Shown: positions 21,353 to 34,412, counted from the stretch's first letter. The stretch: 64,000 bases of DNA from Epiperipatus broadwayi (GCA_028023455.1 JAQFVV010000143.1:2644001-2708000); one strand, 5' to 3'. Notes: generated by a model from the sequence alone, not told the origin. Program-made: numbers and translations.

Positions 21353-21546
21353 AAAATTTTTTATAAGTATTAATAGTTCAAAGTCTGAGTTTAGTGTCCA
21401 GATATTATATAAATTTGTATAGCAAACAGTGTATTCTGTTGTATTGAGTAGTATAAGATGGAATTTGGTTGTAGCAGATAATAAAATGAGGAGTATTAAT
21501 GAATAAAGTAGGTATTAAACTAGATGTTTAATTTAAAATTTTTTAT
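21353..21546 (+). other. Short untranslated stretch between pol and PPT
   Basis: About 190 nt of AT-rich sequence with no env-like frame. Confidence 0.5.
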
Positions 21547-21548
21547 TC

Positions 21549-21562
21549 GAAGGGGGAAGTTA
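21549..21562 (+). promoter_or_regulatory. Polypurine tract
   Basis: GAAGGGGGAAG immediately precedes the 3' LTR (separated by TTA). In LTR retrotransposons this primes plus-strand synthesis. Purine run and position support the call. Confidence 0.75.
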
Positions 21563-24500
21563 TGTGCCCTTATCTATAGGTCATAATAAGGTAGAATGGT
21601 CAATTACTAAAAAATTTTAAATTTTAAGATACGTTTGTGTAATATATTGATAATTGTATGATCGATTAGATTTTATAGTACAATTTAAGGCTGAAAATAC
21701 CTGGTATATAAAAGTGTAATGGATTATTTTAAAAGAAAACAGTTAAATAAAGCTTAATTATATCCTTGCTTATGGTTGTAAAAGCTGGCCATATAAAATA
21801 ATACAGCTATAAATAGTTAAAAGTATATTAACAATCCAATTGTAATGTTTTAAAACTAATAAATTAAATAAAAACGATATGTAATATTATAATTATAATT
21901 AATATTCAAATTTAATCTAATATATTTTAAAATAAACTTTGGGATGGTGAGAATTATATTTAGTTCTACATTTTTAAATTATTTTCCAAATTTTTATAAA
22001 ATATATCAGTTTTGGTAATTTAGACCGAGACGTAAATTAAAAAATCATCTGATAAAGTTAGTAATCATGTGACTGTATATTATATACCTTCACACACACG
22101 CTTGTTAGAATATAATAATAAAGTTTGTGAATTATGGAACTAAATGTAATTGCTGTCTATCGTTGAAATGAATGTTGAAATATTAAATAGTTATTTTAAA
22201 TGTTTAAATGATGTAATATTTAAGTAGTGTTTAAAAGTTGAATACAGTTAATAAAAAAAAAATTAAATATTTTATTTAAATAAAAACAAGATAAATTAAA
22301 TATTAATATTAAAATAGATATTAAATATTATTTTAATAATTGTTTTAAAAGTTTAAATGATTTTGATAAAATTATAATTGAGTTTAAAAATACTATTCTA
22401 AGTAATATTTTAAATCATGACGTCATAAATTCTTTATTTTAAAAAAGTCTAGTCTGTTATAAAACTAAAAAAGTGTAAATTTGTTCGCGCTAAAAAAAGT
22501 AATTAACCAATCAACGGAGGTATTTTAGCAGACGAAATATAAGAATTAGACGGAGCGGGAGAAGTAATGTGTAAGTGAAGGAAGGAGTAACATATTTTTT
22601 TAGCTGTATAAGATCGTAAGCTAGAAAAGTGATATAATTTTAAAATTTTGTATTTATTTTAAAAGTTTTTTTTTAACATATAATATTTTGAACTGCCTTT
22701 AAATGGAGGGCTAATTTTAAAAGTTTTCTTACCAGGATATTTTATTCAAGTTTAGCCGAAACCTTACAGTAAAAATGGAAATACTACAGAAAACAGTATA
22801 TAGAAGTTATGATAAAGGAAAAATATTTGTAAAGTGCCTTGATACAGCTTTATTTATGCTCAACCAGAAACTTATTATTGTAACTCAGAGGAATATAATT
22901 TGGACGTTATACGGAAAACTTAAAAGAGAAGTTATTTGCCGTCAGAAAAATTTATGACGCACAAATTTATAAGGCTACTCTGAAGTTTTTTTTTATTCTT
23001 CTCTATGGAAAAATTAAGATGCGTATATCATAAAGAAAAAATTATGTAAAAGTTATAATGGAGAAAGAATGTTTGTCTTTTTAAAGGAAACATTACAAAG
23101 TATATAGTTACCAGAACTTTAAAAGAAGGAAAAAAAGTTACCGAATAATGATATGAAAGAGTCATTATTTTAAAAAAAAAAGAAAAGAAAAAACTTTATC
23201 TAAGAAGAATTAAAAATATTATAAAGTGTTCATTATAAAAGCGCTTAATAAAGATAGAGATTAGGAAAATGGAAATTTAAATTACTTAATGAAAATGGAT
23301 CCATGGAGACAGAAAAATTTACTGAATATTTAAATCAAAGTACCTAGAAGATGCATCATAAAAGTCGCGGGGAAAATATTAGCAGAAAATATTAGAAGAG
23401 AATATGTAGACGTTTTCTTTACAGGATTAATTGATATCATAATTAATAATTGTATTAAATATTATAAAAAACCAAGGATTGTCATCTATGAATATTTATT
23501 AAACAGAGCAATAATTGTTTTACCTTAAAATTGAACAAGCAGGGAGAAGAACATTAAGTGACTGAAGAAGAAATAATAAACAATTTTTTTTTTAGCTTTA
23601 GTATGAACGGTTTTCAAGAAAATTTGATGAAGAAGTACAGTAAATATAGTTTGGAATATTTTTTACTAATTTATTTTAAAATATAAAATGTTATGTGAGA
23701 TTAGGGAAAACATATAAACATAAATTTAGTAATATTAAAATTTAAATATAATAGCTTGATAAAATTATAGAAATATTGTTTAAAAATAAAGTGTATGGAT
23801 GTGAATCTTATATCTACAAGGATCAAATGGATGGTGAAGCCTACGGAACGCGATCGAGGAGATAAAGGTCGTTTTGGTAATTTTAATAGTTATTTATAAT
23901 GCATAATGTATTTTTTTTAGATCATCTATTGACCTAAGAATGAAGTGTGAAAGTTTAAATTATATGTACACATTTTATACAACATTTTTAACATATTATG
24001 AGATAGGAGTAATTCGGAATATGCATGCAATAATTTATTTAAAGTATATTAATAATATAATTTAACAGAACAATTGTGTGATTCTTTTGAACTTTCATGT
24101 GATAAAGTATTCAGATATTTAAGTAGTTTGTATATGATTAAATATACGGAGGAAAGTAGTAAAAAGATTTTCTTATAGAACAGTGGAATAGTTTTAAAAT
24201 AAATGAATTTTATTATTGTTAGTAATGCAGATATGTATTTGTCGATGTACAGTATAGAAAAAATCTTGAGAAATAAGATCGGATAGTGACTTGGAAGTAC
24301 TAGTGGAGAGGAAACCAAGATGATGTTTTTTTTTAAGAAATAGGAAAAATAAAGGATTTGGATCATATTTAGTTTTGTGTGATTTCAGTATAGTTAACTA
24401 GGCCCTATAACTGAACACATATAGTTTGGACAGTGTTTTTGCATATCTTTAAACTTTTGATGTTATAATAAAGCTGAAGAAATAGCTTTAGCATCGTTCC

Positions 24501-26355
24501 TATAATAGAGGTTGGTAGACAGGTAAAGGTCACTCCTCTATAGTGTCTTTTAATTCACTGTGCCATGATTGTCAAGGTATATGACGAGTAATATTCTAGT
24601 TGTATTTTGATCCTATGCATCTATCTTCGCTATCCTTATTTCGTGAATCTGCATCGGTCAGAAAGATATTTTCAAAGAAATAATGAATAAAATAGAACTG
24701 AAGATATGTTATCGTTTATGTAAGAATAGTTTATTTGCTGGAATGTATAGAATTGTGTAACTTTAAAATTGAAAGTCCAAAATATCATAAAGAGAGAAAG
24801 AATCATATAATACATTGTAAAATTAATTCAGAAATGAATATAAGATTTTTGAAAGAGAAATCTAAACAAAGTTGTTTAGATTTTAAAAGTGATAATAAAA
24901 TTTGAATGAATTTTTTTTTAAATAATATTTAGAAAATAAGTATTGCATATTTATTAAGAAAATAGTTCAATAATGTATAATAAACATATACTTGTGCATG
25001 GTATATTAATAGTTGTAATTATATCATCCGAAGTAAGGCTTGAATGAGAATATTAGGATTAATAAACATCGGATAATGAACAATAAAAACCTAATACCGA
25101 ATGTAGAACAATGTTTTGACTTTGTAAGATTCCATACAACCAATATAAAACTAAAATTTGTTATTTTGTAGAATTTTACTACGAATGTAAATTTTGTAAA
25201 AAATATAATTTTAATAATATTAGGGATGCAAAGTGTTTGTGATAATCATATAAGAAATGCATTTTGTAATAAGCTAACCATAATAATAAATCAAGTAATA
25301 ATACTGTATTTTCTTAAGTGTTAAAAAAAAAAATAAGATTTAACTAGGAAAAGTAAATAATATTTTGATTTCATTTTATAAACTAATAAACTAAGTTGAG
25401 ATATGAAAGTAAGGGATATCCAATGTATATAGTGTAAAAATATTGTTAATTTATTTATGTTGTTAATAAACTTTGTTTTAAATTTGTTTTAAAGTTTTGT
25501 GTCCGAGTTGTTATTTCTCCACATGGATGCATGAAATCACGATACATTTATAATTGAAACAGACATATAAATTTTGCACAAAAGGTAAACATAAAAGTGT
25601 TATAATAATTTTGAGAATTTATTGGTATGTTAAAATTAAAAGATCATAATTTTATATTATTTATTGGTCATAAGTCGGTTGCCACAATATTACATTAAAT
25701 TATATGCTAATGTTGCCACACGTATTCTGTTGTCAGATTATTAAAATACTACCACGTACGTATTTATTTATTTCATTTAGGAAGAAATAAGATTATATTA
25801 TATTATTATTGTTATTATTATTTTTATTATTGTTAGTTGCTGTGTAGTAGATTATGACATAAAATTCCCTTTTCATATTTTACTACCGTAATTTTAAATC
25901 AGTTAGAATACAATTTATGAACCTGAGATTTTATTTTATTTTACTTCATTTTATTTAATTGAGCTAGATTCTTGTTATAAAGAAGATTAAGATATGATTA
26001 TTATTTTAATCGTAGTGAATAGAGCTCAGAAAGTCGTAAGAATACTATGAGTTAGTTATTTGGTATAGTAAAAAGGGGGGATAGTGTTCTTATGCCATTG
26101 AGGTAGTATCGTGTGGATAATGGCTCAATGTAGTCTATCTCGTTCCCTGTATTGTCACTCCATGTCTCATGAAAATAGTAAATATTTGTTAATTCATTTT
26201 AAAATTGAACCGTATTTGTATTTTAAAATTAGAGCTAGTAATCATTTTAATTAATGCTGAATATTTAATTTATTTATTTGTTAACTGAGCTAGAACCCGT
26301 AATATTCGTAATAAACAGTATATTTTGGGGTGAGAATGCGCGGGGGGTGGTTAGA
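21563..26355 (+). repeat. 3' LTR, about 4.79 kb
   Basis: Starts TGTGCCCTTATCTATAGG after the polypurine tract and matches the 5' LTR through ...GGGGGGTGGTTAGA, where the match breaks into (AT)n host flank. It is about 44 nt longer than the 5' copy because of small indels (for example TTTAATCTAATATATTTTAAA near 21910). Confidence 0.88.
22775..22957 (+). CDS. Small conserved frame inside the 3' LTR
   Basis: The duplicate of the 60-codon frame at 11643-11825. It differs by one base (GAG to GAT, Glu to Asp). No known domain. It is listed because both copies are open, but it may be a chance frame. Confidence 0.3.
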   Translation: MEILQKTVYRSYDKGKIFVKCLDTALFMLNQKLIIVTQRNIIWTLYGKLKREVICRQKNL

Positions 26356-27960
26356 ATATATATATATTGCAAACAAATATATTAACATTTCTTTTTCTAT
26401 ATATATTTCAATAATTCTTAACATTCCAATGGCATCTCATTTTATAAATCTATCAGAAATTCATCTATATAAGATCCTCAATAGCACTTTATATATATAC
26501 TATAGCAATTTATTAAAATTGTCAACTTAAAACTTGAAAATAATGTTGTAATGAGTAGAGTTTTGTGGGTTATTCATAATTTCTGTCTTTTTAAGAAACT
26601 GTACTACAAAGATAGCTGCATAATCTATACACATTTGAAGTAATTTATTACAAAATATTATATACCAACAAAATGAAACTATTTAGAGTTTCAAAATTAA
26701 TTAATGAAATTAAAATTAGCTCTTGTACTGAATCTTGTTAATATCTGAAACGAACTTGTTGCAAAAGTCAACTAATTATAGAGTATTACAAAATTAAAGG
26801 ATTTGTCTTTTTGTGAATTATATGTTTAACTAATCCATTATGAATAAACTTATTTTCCATATCCAATATGTGCTTGTTAAGTCACTGGTTAAATGATTTT
26901 TAGACTGTAATGTCTGAAAAACAAAAGAATAAAGCTTATAAAGAAAATCATGATCAGTAACTATATCTAATCAGCATATTGTCAGAGAATCAAATAAAAT
27001 ACGTGTGACACTTGAAAATAATTTGTTAGTGATAAGCATCAAATTAATATGTAAAACAAAACTTATCCCTATTTTACCACAAAATATGGATCAAATATAT
27101 TTATTATCAGATCATTAATTGATATTTTATTATTAACTATTGATTACTTCTATTTTCATCAATCATTAATAACAAAAGTTTTTTTTAGAAATTACACTTG
27201 GATTTCTCAACAAAGGAAATATGAAGAGATTGACTTTTTTCATGCAGAGATTAAAAAAAGTAGCCACAGTCTCAGGATATTGCAGAAATAGCATGTCATA
27301 TCTAAAGGACAACATATAAATAAATAAATAAATGAACATTGGAAAGATTAAAGATAACAGAGTTGGAAAACATTTAAAAGTTAATTTTTGAGGCAATAAA
27401 AAGCAAAAAAAAAAAAGTATGGACTAGACAAATATTTGTGATAAGTGCTTTTAATTAAAAGAGATTATTAGGAATATTAAAAAAGAGCTAAATAAAGGGA
27501 AAAGTTAATTGATTATCACTAAAAAGAAAAGTAATTAATTAAATTGCACTTTTTTTTTTTTTTTAAGTCATAAAAGAGTGGTGGATCGTATTCAATTCTA
27601 ATAATGTGATTATAGTGAGTGAAGAAATATATCACTGCAAACAGTAAATAAAAGAAGTTTGTTTCATTTCTAATTCAAGTCATGGTCCTAAAAGCATTCC
27701 AATATAAGTGAAAGCTGGAATTTTAATTAATAGTGTGATTTATTTTGCATTGTTATAATACTAATTATATGTTGTATGGTGCTAAAGTCCTGAGAGTCTG
27801 CTTGGTGGTTTTTTGAAAATTTGGAAAATATAGTTTACTCTTTTTTATATGTTATAGTTTTTTTGCGATGCACTGTGACTTCTCCTTTTTTGGAGTCAGG
27901 AATCTCTCAGTCACTATGCCCAGAAAAACCTGTTAGCTACTTTATTTTCCCTTTCCCATT
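26356..27960. other. AT-rich stretch, nothing recognised
   Basis: Starts with the (AT)n flank of the LTR element. The frame at 27166-27396 (-) and the one at 26330-26530 (+, crossing the LTR end) have no domain. I searched for SLC38A7 exons encoding the segment before 30977 and found none. Confidence 0.4.
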
Positions 27961-28715
27961 AAGTTTTTCCCATATTCTTCTCTATCCTGCTCCATCCCAT
28001 TTCTACACCATAATCTTTGTCAACTCCATGGCCTTTATATCTAAACTACCCTTATCTTTTCCCAAACCCAGAATAAAAACCAATAACCCACTTTCTATAT
28101 AATCATTTTGTTTATATTTATTCTTCCACAACTTTATTATTTGTACCCTTTCTTCTTGAAGACATTTACATTTAACTAACAAGTGCCTAATATTTTCTAT
28201 GCCTTCCTTATACAACTTGTAGACTAAATCACCCACATTTTTCCAATTATGTGTATATTATTTTGTTGCTAAAGATCCTTTTCGAGCCTTAAACAGTAAA
28301 CTAATTTCCTTGCTATTATCATAAATTAACTAGCACCCAATATTCTGTTTACTTCTATATATATTTAAACTCATTTTACTCTCCATATTAGTTCTTCATC
28401 TCTCTAACTCCCTATTCTTTATTAATGCATCTAATTCTTCTATCTCATTCCTTACCACTATAGCACTCAACAATTCTCCTAACACAATCATCCCATCTTT
28501 TGTGTAAGTATACTGACATAATTTTTTTATCCAAATCTTCTGCATACCATCTTACTTTTCTCACCCATCTTGTTGCCTGTACTTTACTCGTAACCCAATT
28601 AAATATTAGTTTGGCTATTCTCTTATTATCCATAAACTGCAATCTACTGAACATTTTCATTTTGCTTTTTGCATCTCTCATATAAAACTTGACCATCCCA
28701 TTTCTCATTGAATTG
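27961..28715 (-). pseudogene. LINE C-terminal fragment with zinc-knuckle-like region
   Basis: On the - strand the part from 28708 reads MKMFSRLQFMDNKRIAKLIF and TRWVRKVRWYAEDL. After frame breaks come LLFKARKGSLATK, then NWKNVGDLVYKLYKEG, IENIRHLLVKCKCLQEERV. The last part corresponds to the C-terminal C-x2-C...H-x4-C region of several non-LTR retrotransposons, with the first two Cys changed to Tyr. The palm and endonuclease are missing and there are stops and shifts, so it is a 5'-truncated dead copy. The clade is uncertain. Confidence 0.55.
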
Positions 28716-29120
28716 CCTCATTTGCCGTCCACACATCTGCATATAATGCATACATATATAAAGTATAGTGTGATCTCTATAATATATAAATGAAATAAAA
28801 CAAAACTGTATCGACTGAAATTTATTAATTTAAAATTTATATTCAGTGCTGCAGGACTTATCAATTTCATCAAACAATCTTTGATTTGTGAATTGTTTTG
28901 AGCCATATTACAATTTACAGTCATTTGCAATTCAACTTAATATATGTATTAAAAATCTAATTACTTATTTATGAACATGAAAAATATTTGCATACATATA
29001 TTTATATAGAAACTCATTTCTATAAATGAAACATAAAAAGTTCATTGTGGTATGGTAGAAAATTTTAATTCCATTAATGTTATATGAATTTTTAAATATT
29101 CCTTATGCACTTGCAATTAG

Positions 29121-29504
29121 ATATAAGCACTTGGAGACATGAAAAGCTTGAAAATTGTTTACTGGGAAATGTGATATACAAACTTTCTCAGGTTGGAATT
29201 TTTTTTAAAATACCTTAATGTGATCCGCTAAGTATGCTTTCAATATTTTGTAAGCAATATCATAATCATAGTGATGTCTCTTTGAAGTTTACAATTTACA
29301 TAGCATTTATATTGCACCACATCTCTAGACTTCGCCAATGCATTGTCGTGATTATGATATTGCTTACAAGGTATCGAAAGCATGCTTAGTGGATTACATT
29401 AAGTGTATAAAAAAAAAAATCCCATCCTGAGAGAGTTCATACACCTTGATTCCCAATAAGCAATTTTCAAACTTTTCTTTACTCATGCCTCCAAGTGCTT
29501 ATAT
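29121..29504. repeat. Foldback repeat, arms about 150 bp
   Basis: Left arm 29121-29268 (ATATAAGCACTTGGAGACAT...GCAATATCATAATCA) and right arm 29349-29504 (TGATTATGATATTGC...TCCAAGTGCTTATAT) are imperfect reverse complements around an 80-nt loop. No open frame. It resembles a foldback MITE. No clear target duplication by eye. The 400 bp upstream (28720-29110) hold nothing I recognise. Confidence 0.7.
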
Positions 29505-30976
29505 TTAATGCCATTAATTATATATTTATAATCATTATTCATTATCAGTCACTTATAAATAAATATTGCCATTTTTAGACCACCAAAAGTAATAATAATA
29601 AAGTTAAATCTGAATTTTTGTAATGATTATTTAAACCAATTTTTTAGCATATGTCTGCATATTGATCAAAGTATATTTATTTGATAATTTGCAATACTGT
29701 CTTTTAATTTTTCTACAGCAAAATTGCAACTCCTTATCTAATTATAGTTCTCCATTATATGTCATCTTCAGCCAGTTTCTTGCCATGAAAGCAATTAATA
29801 ATGTTCAAGTTTACTATAAAATATTTTTTTAGAAAGTCTGTTATTATTTATTTGCTTTGTTTTGCCCAATCCATTGAAGATATTCCCTTACAATCTAGCA
29901 AGCTAAATAACACCACAATTTTTCTTTCTATTTTGGCATTATATTTTTAGAATCTTACAATATATCTTTAAATGAATTTTTTTTTAAAGGATGCAATATT
30001 CTGAAATTCGTATCTCATTTTTTGTACAATAAATTTGTAGAATAACGCTACTGGATATAGTTAAAATACTTATGACAAAATCTCTATTCTTTTAACTTGC
30101 TAAATGCAATGGAAGCAGCTTAACATTTGAATCTGTCTGTTTACTTAAAAAGCTACCAAGGTTTTTCAATTAATTCACATGTATCCATCCAAATTAAAAC
30201 TTATTGAAGATTTTTTTTTCATCAGTGGCTGATAAAGAAAGCACTTGGAAGTTTTTGAAATTTTAATTACTAAGCTTCTTTGAATTTGTAAATATAAATT
30301 ATACAATTAATTAAACATTGATATTTCTTTTTTAATGAACATATTTTAAATTGCGACTTTTCTAACTTTTGAAATGCAATAAATACAAAGAATGTACACC
30401 ACCATCAAATATTAATTTATAAAATTGCATTCACTTATACAGAAATTGTTAAATTAGTTTATAAAAATAATTCCATAAAGTAAATAAATATAAGAAATGT
30501 CATTAGGTATCTATCTATTATTAGCTAAATAAAAGTCGCAAGTTAATCTGGATTGGCCAAATGAATGTCAAAGTGCTGACAGTAAAAACACAATGTGAGA
30601 TTAAAATGTGGTTGCCTTAATTATTAATGGGGTAGAGTATCATATTTTATAGGTATTGAGCCCATAGAATTACCTTCAATATTTTTTACATTCACAAGTG
30701 AATAATTGAGATTTTTAATAGCATCCCTTAGTTTGTGTTTTTCACTTTGACTCAAGGCAACTGATGAGTTGAGATTTCCCAGTGATGCTGACTAATCATG
30801 CCTGATGAACGTAATATTAATAATTGCCATTGACATAGTTCATATGCTCTTCAAAGCTACAGTATAAAGTGTTAATATTTCTTTAAAAGATTTATGTTAA
30901 ATTAATTGCACATTCTCATATACTGTAATTTAATCTTTATGTTTTTTTAAAAAATCATGTAATTTTATATTTTCAG
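29505..30976. other. Intron or upstream sequence, nothing recognised
   Basis: AT-rich, no frame or RNA gene. Ends in the pyrimidine tract and AG (TATTTTCAG) of the exon acceptor at 30977. CTGATGA at 30761 has no following GAAA, so it is not a hammerhead. Confidence 0.45.
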
Positions 30977-31075
30977 CACTCTTGGAGTATTTGTATGCAT
31001 TTACATTGTGTTTTTAGTTATTTATGAATATGTACAATATGAAAAATCAGCCTTACAGCCGATTCTAAAGACCAG
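30977..31075 (+). CDS. SLC38A7: SLC38A7-like amino-acid transporter, internal exon (first in window)
   Basis: The exon is 99 nt: one base completing a codon, 32 codons, then two bases. Acceptor TTTTCAG and donor AG|GTACA frame it. It encodes TLGVFVCIYIVFLVIYEYV, a transmembrane helix, then a polar loop ending LQPILKT. In SLC38A7-type proteins a helix of this character directly precedes the (P/S)-x-W motif found in the next exon. The joined codon AG+C gives Ser, in phase with 35918. The family is 11-TM sodium-coupled amino-acid carriers (SNAT7 is lysosomal in mammals). The preceding exon should end in phase 2; I did not find it. This exon is short, so its identity rests on phase and on its neighbours. 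Confidence 0.7.
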
Positions 31076-31839
31076 GTACAATTTTTTTTTTTTTAAATTC
31101 TTTAATAATATTCATTAGATTATTGATTAATATTTATAAATGAAATTTATGTTAATTATCTTTTTTTACAAAAAAAATATTTTATGGTTTCCTATTATAT
31201 TGTATAAGAAAAAAAAATAATGATATGGTATTTCCTGCAATTGTATAAAAGTTGGACACTAAAAAAGAAGGATAGAAAGAAGAATGCTAGGTCTTTTGAA
31301 ACTATTATGGATAGTAAGGAAATTAAGGAAGTGGATATATGATCTGAGCAGATCGGAACTTTCCTCTCCTTGAAATATAAATGATTATGTAGCAATGTTT
31401 TGGCTATATTAGAATATTCACTTTATTAGAAAAGTGTATATTGTTCATGAAAATAATGATAACAGAAGATAACTAACATTGAAGTGGACAGTTCTCCATA
31501 ATTACACTAATGAAAGTACTATTAAAGAGCATGAAAAACTAAAATAAATATAGAACATTCTATAGAAAAGCATTCATAATCACCAGGAGTTGGCAACATC
31601 CAATAATAATATATGATAGAGAAGATGATGTTTAAAAAAACGTTTTTTTATTGAGAGCAATTCATAAAATGATAAATCTATTTATTATTAAAAGACTAGT
31701 GTATACTAAGAAATTGTGAATTAGAACAAAATAATTTATAAAATTAAATAAAAAAACAACAGACATTCGAATGAAAACACAACACAAGCAGATATATAAA
31801 TTCAGCAATTAGAATACTGCTTTTTGTATTAATGTACAA

Positions 31840-32330
31840 AATGTAGAGGGTGTTTTTAATGTTTCATTTGTGTTACAAATAATGTTAATAAGTTAGTGGC
31901 TAATTCAGAAAATGCCATACCTGTCAAGCAGAAAAGTAATGTGTATCAAAGTTTTTGTGGATGTATGTTATTATATATAAGTATATCGAGGTGCAGTATT
32001 GAAAAAAGATTAAAGGAGCATGAATTGTATACAAGCATGTGAAAAGTAAAAATAATAATGATTTAATGACTGCTTCAGCTTTTTTGGATTGTGAAAGGAT
32101 ATGTAAATATAAATTTAAGTTTGATATTGAAAGTGTTAAGATTCATCATGAAGAGAGAAACTATAATAAAAGAAAAATTAATGAGGCAATTTTAATAAAT
32201 AGAAATAAAATGAATATAATTAATAAACAAACTGATGAAGTTTGCTTTCGTTAAGTTTTTTTAATTTAACGGCAGTTGAATTGGGTTAAGGAATTAACCG
32301 AAAGTACTTCTACAGATTGTTAGATTGTAT
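31840..32330 (+). pseudogene. Penelope-like element GIY-YIG fragment, family A
   Basis: Second copy of the family at 1233-1630. It begins with VNKLVANSENAIPVKQK and SNVYQSFCGCML, then (with one shift) CSIEKRLKEH, NNNDLMTASAFLD, YKFKFDIESVKIHHEERN and KRKINEAILINRN. The IEKRLKEH helix and the H-x2-ERN-x3-KRKI block identify the PLE endonuclease. A frame break near 32030 and loss of the RT make it dead. At 32270-32310 the 3' end keeps a stem-loop (GGTTAA-GGAA-TTAACC) followed by CGAAAGTACTTC, the right half of a hammerhead; the CUGANGA part is lost. It lies in the intron 31076-35917 of the transporter gene. Confidence 0.72.
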
Positions 32331-32644
32331 ATAATACTTAATTACTGTTATGTTTATTTATTGTTATATATATATATATATATACTGTACCAGACTCTTT
32401 GTACCTTTTTAACACCAAGGGCACCACTAGGCAATTGTCGACCTAGAAAATTTGATTTACGGTGATCAAAAAATTAATGATGAATATAAATGCCACCAGC
32501 TATACACAGGGAGAGAAAGAGATCTTAAACATTGCTTTGACAATTGAGGGACAGGACACAGGAAGAAATGTCAGCCAAAAACATTATAATTATTACTAAT
32601 TTTTAAATAAGGATTTATTTTTATATAGCGCATGTTTACAATTG

Positions 32645-33050
32645 TATTACATTCAAATATCAGCCTTTCAAGCTAATTGTGCATGCGCTTTTGCGAGTGT
32701 TAATAATAATAAATGAATACTTTCCTCTCCAATACAAGATATAGTATTTATGCAGGAATAAAATGAATCCACTTATTCCTACAACTCAAATGCTTATATA
32801 CGAGCAAATCTGAAGTACTGGCAAGGAAAGCATGAGGATGGACCACTCACTTTAAATTACTATATACGATGTCTGAATGAATGATGCATTTGCTCATATA
32901 TAAGCATTTGAGTTGTAGGAATAAGTGGATTCATTTTATTCCTGCATAAATACTATATCTTGTATTGGAGAGGAAAGTATTCATTTATTATTATAACACT
33001 TGCAAAAGCACATGCACAATTAGCTTGAAAGGCTGATATTTGAATGTAAT
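32645..33050. repeat. Foldback repeat, arms about 164 bp
   Basis: Left arm 32645-32809 and right arm 32888-33050 are nearly perfect reverse complements (for example GCAGGAATAAAATGAATCC with its complement) around a 78-nt loop. High arm identity suggests a recent or gene-converted structure. No coding capacity. Confidence 0.8.
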
Positions 33051-34280
33051 AATTTTTAAGTTTTATTAAATTCAAAAAATATTAGTAAAAAAAATATAGG
33101 TAAGTTGACCCAAATTCCCAAACCTTCTTTGTCTGAGAGTGCAAGTGAATATTGTGATATATCAAACACTTCAGCAGATAATTTTGTTTTCTCACTTAAG
33201 TTTAGAGGGCTTTGTATGATCTTTTTGCCAACAGTTTTATCTATTCAGCTTCCAACTTCCTTTATTAGAGATTTTAATAAAGATGATCTTGGATGGAAGT
33301 TAATGAACAGTGCAGAGCCATTTTTCCTTAACCCTGTAAAAACACAAAGACAAAACATGGATCCCTATGCTCCTTAAACACTCATAAGGGATCACTTATG
33401 ATACGGCCCTTAAGATTACTTCCATGCAAGCAAAAAGAAAGGATTACGATTTTACGTAATCTGAAATATAAGAAAACAAAATCTCATACACTATACAGCA
33501 TTCAAGAAAAACAGAACTACTTAATGGATAAATCACCAGTCAAAAGATCCATGGTCTGCAGGAAATACAAACACATGTTAAACTAAATTTCAACTAAAAT
33601 AGGGAACAGGTGAGATAAAAAGAAACTACTATTATCTGCCAAACTTTTAACAACAATTAATAATAGTAATAAAGAAAAACAATGAGTATAAAATATTATC
33701 TCACAATACACTCTTCGACAAAGCGATTCCATAAAGAAAAACACAATAAAATAAAGATTTATAAATTGATTAATAATATCTGAACTTCTTTAAGTATCAA
33801 ACTTAGAGACTTAAGCCCTGTTAAAATATAAGAATATTCAGTTACCTTTGGGGCTTCAATTTTTGGGGCTGATTTATTCAACAGTGTGAGCAAGGTTAAG
33901 ATCCATTAAGTTTACACTGCCATGGTTTTTGATCTTCATTAATCTGGTCATGTAGTATGAAGGCAATCTTCAAGATTATTTTCGAACTAGGCATTTAGGA
34001 CATGTTTATGATAACACAATTTCGAGCTCCAGGGTTCATCTTGAAATGTTTTTAGTACTGCATACTTGGGATCTTTTTTCCAAAGATAGTAGTTTTTGTT
34101 TCGCAACTAACACAAGAAAACAGCAACCAGCAATTTTCAATTCACAATTTCTAATCTGCAAACGTTAATTCACAATCCATAATTAGCCAATAGCAAATAT
34201 ACGACATAAGCAGTTCACAATTAGCAAATATAAAAATATATATCACAATCAAAAAACAGAGTTTTTATATACTATTTTTA
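33051..34280. other. Intron stretch with unrecognised open frames
   Basis: Two + strand frames (33105-33377, 90 codons, and 33398-33586, 62 codons) have a less AT-driven composition than most frames here (SLSESASEYCDISNTSADNF, DLGWKLMNSAEPFF). They match no family I know. They could be remains of a mobile-element protein. The rest is AT-rich. Confidence 0.3.
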
Positions 34281-34282
34281 TC

Positions 34283-34412
34283 TCCCACCAGATCTTAAAA
34301 TCTAACCAGGGCTAGTCTTTTATCTTATGCCAGACCTTAATTAAAAGTTTAACTAGGGCTAGTCTTTATCTCTTGCTAGATCTTAAAATTTTAACCAGGA
34401 CTATTCTTTATC
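34283..34412. repeat. Tandem repeat, three copies of about 46 bp
   Basis: Three imperfect copies of a unit built on CAGATCTTAAAATCTAACCA and GGGCTAGTCTTTATCT follow head to tail. A minisatellite in the intron. Confidence 0.65.

Larger units (their letters stand above)
10467..26355 (+). mobile_element. Ty3/gypsy-type LTR retrotransposon with very long LTRs
   Basis: Two direct repeats (10467-15215 and 21563-26355) flank an internal region of about 6.35 kb carrying a primer site, gag, pol and a polypurine tract. The element totals about 15.9 kb. Pol order (protease, RT, RNase H, integrase, GPY/F module) is that of Ty3/gypsy; no env-like frame follows pol. Gag and Pol are each uninterrupted except for a junction that looks like a programmed -1 shift, so this copy may be recent and perhaps competent. 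The LTRs look almost identical by eye but differ by small indels (one of about 21 bp near 21908) and substitutions, so it is not brand new. Insertion is into (AT)n, which hides the target duplication. Confidence 0.9.

Noticed and set aside
21353-21546. env-like gene after pol
   Set aside because: Less than 200 nt between pol and the polypurine tract, no frame.
10467-26355. Segmental duplication instead of LTRs
   Set aside because: The repeats begin with TG, the first ends at a primer site, the second begins after a polypurine tract, and gag-pol lies between them in the right orientation.
30761-30815. CTGATGA at 30761 and again near 30802 as hammerhead cores
   Set aside because: No GAAA at a suitable distance and no flanking helices.
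34283-34412. CRISPR-like array
   Set aside because: Head-to-tail repeats without spacers, in eukaryotic sequence; a minisatellite.
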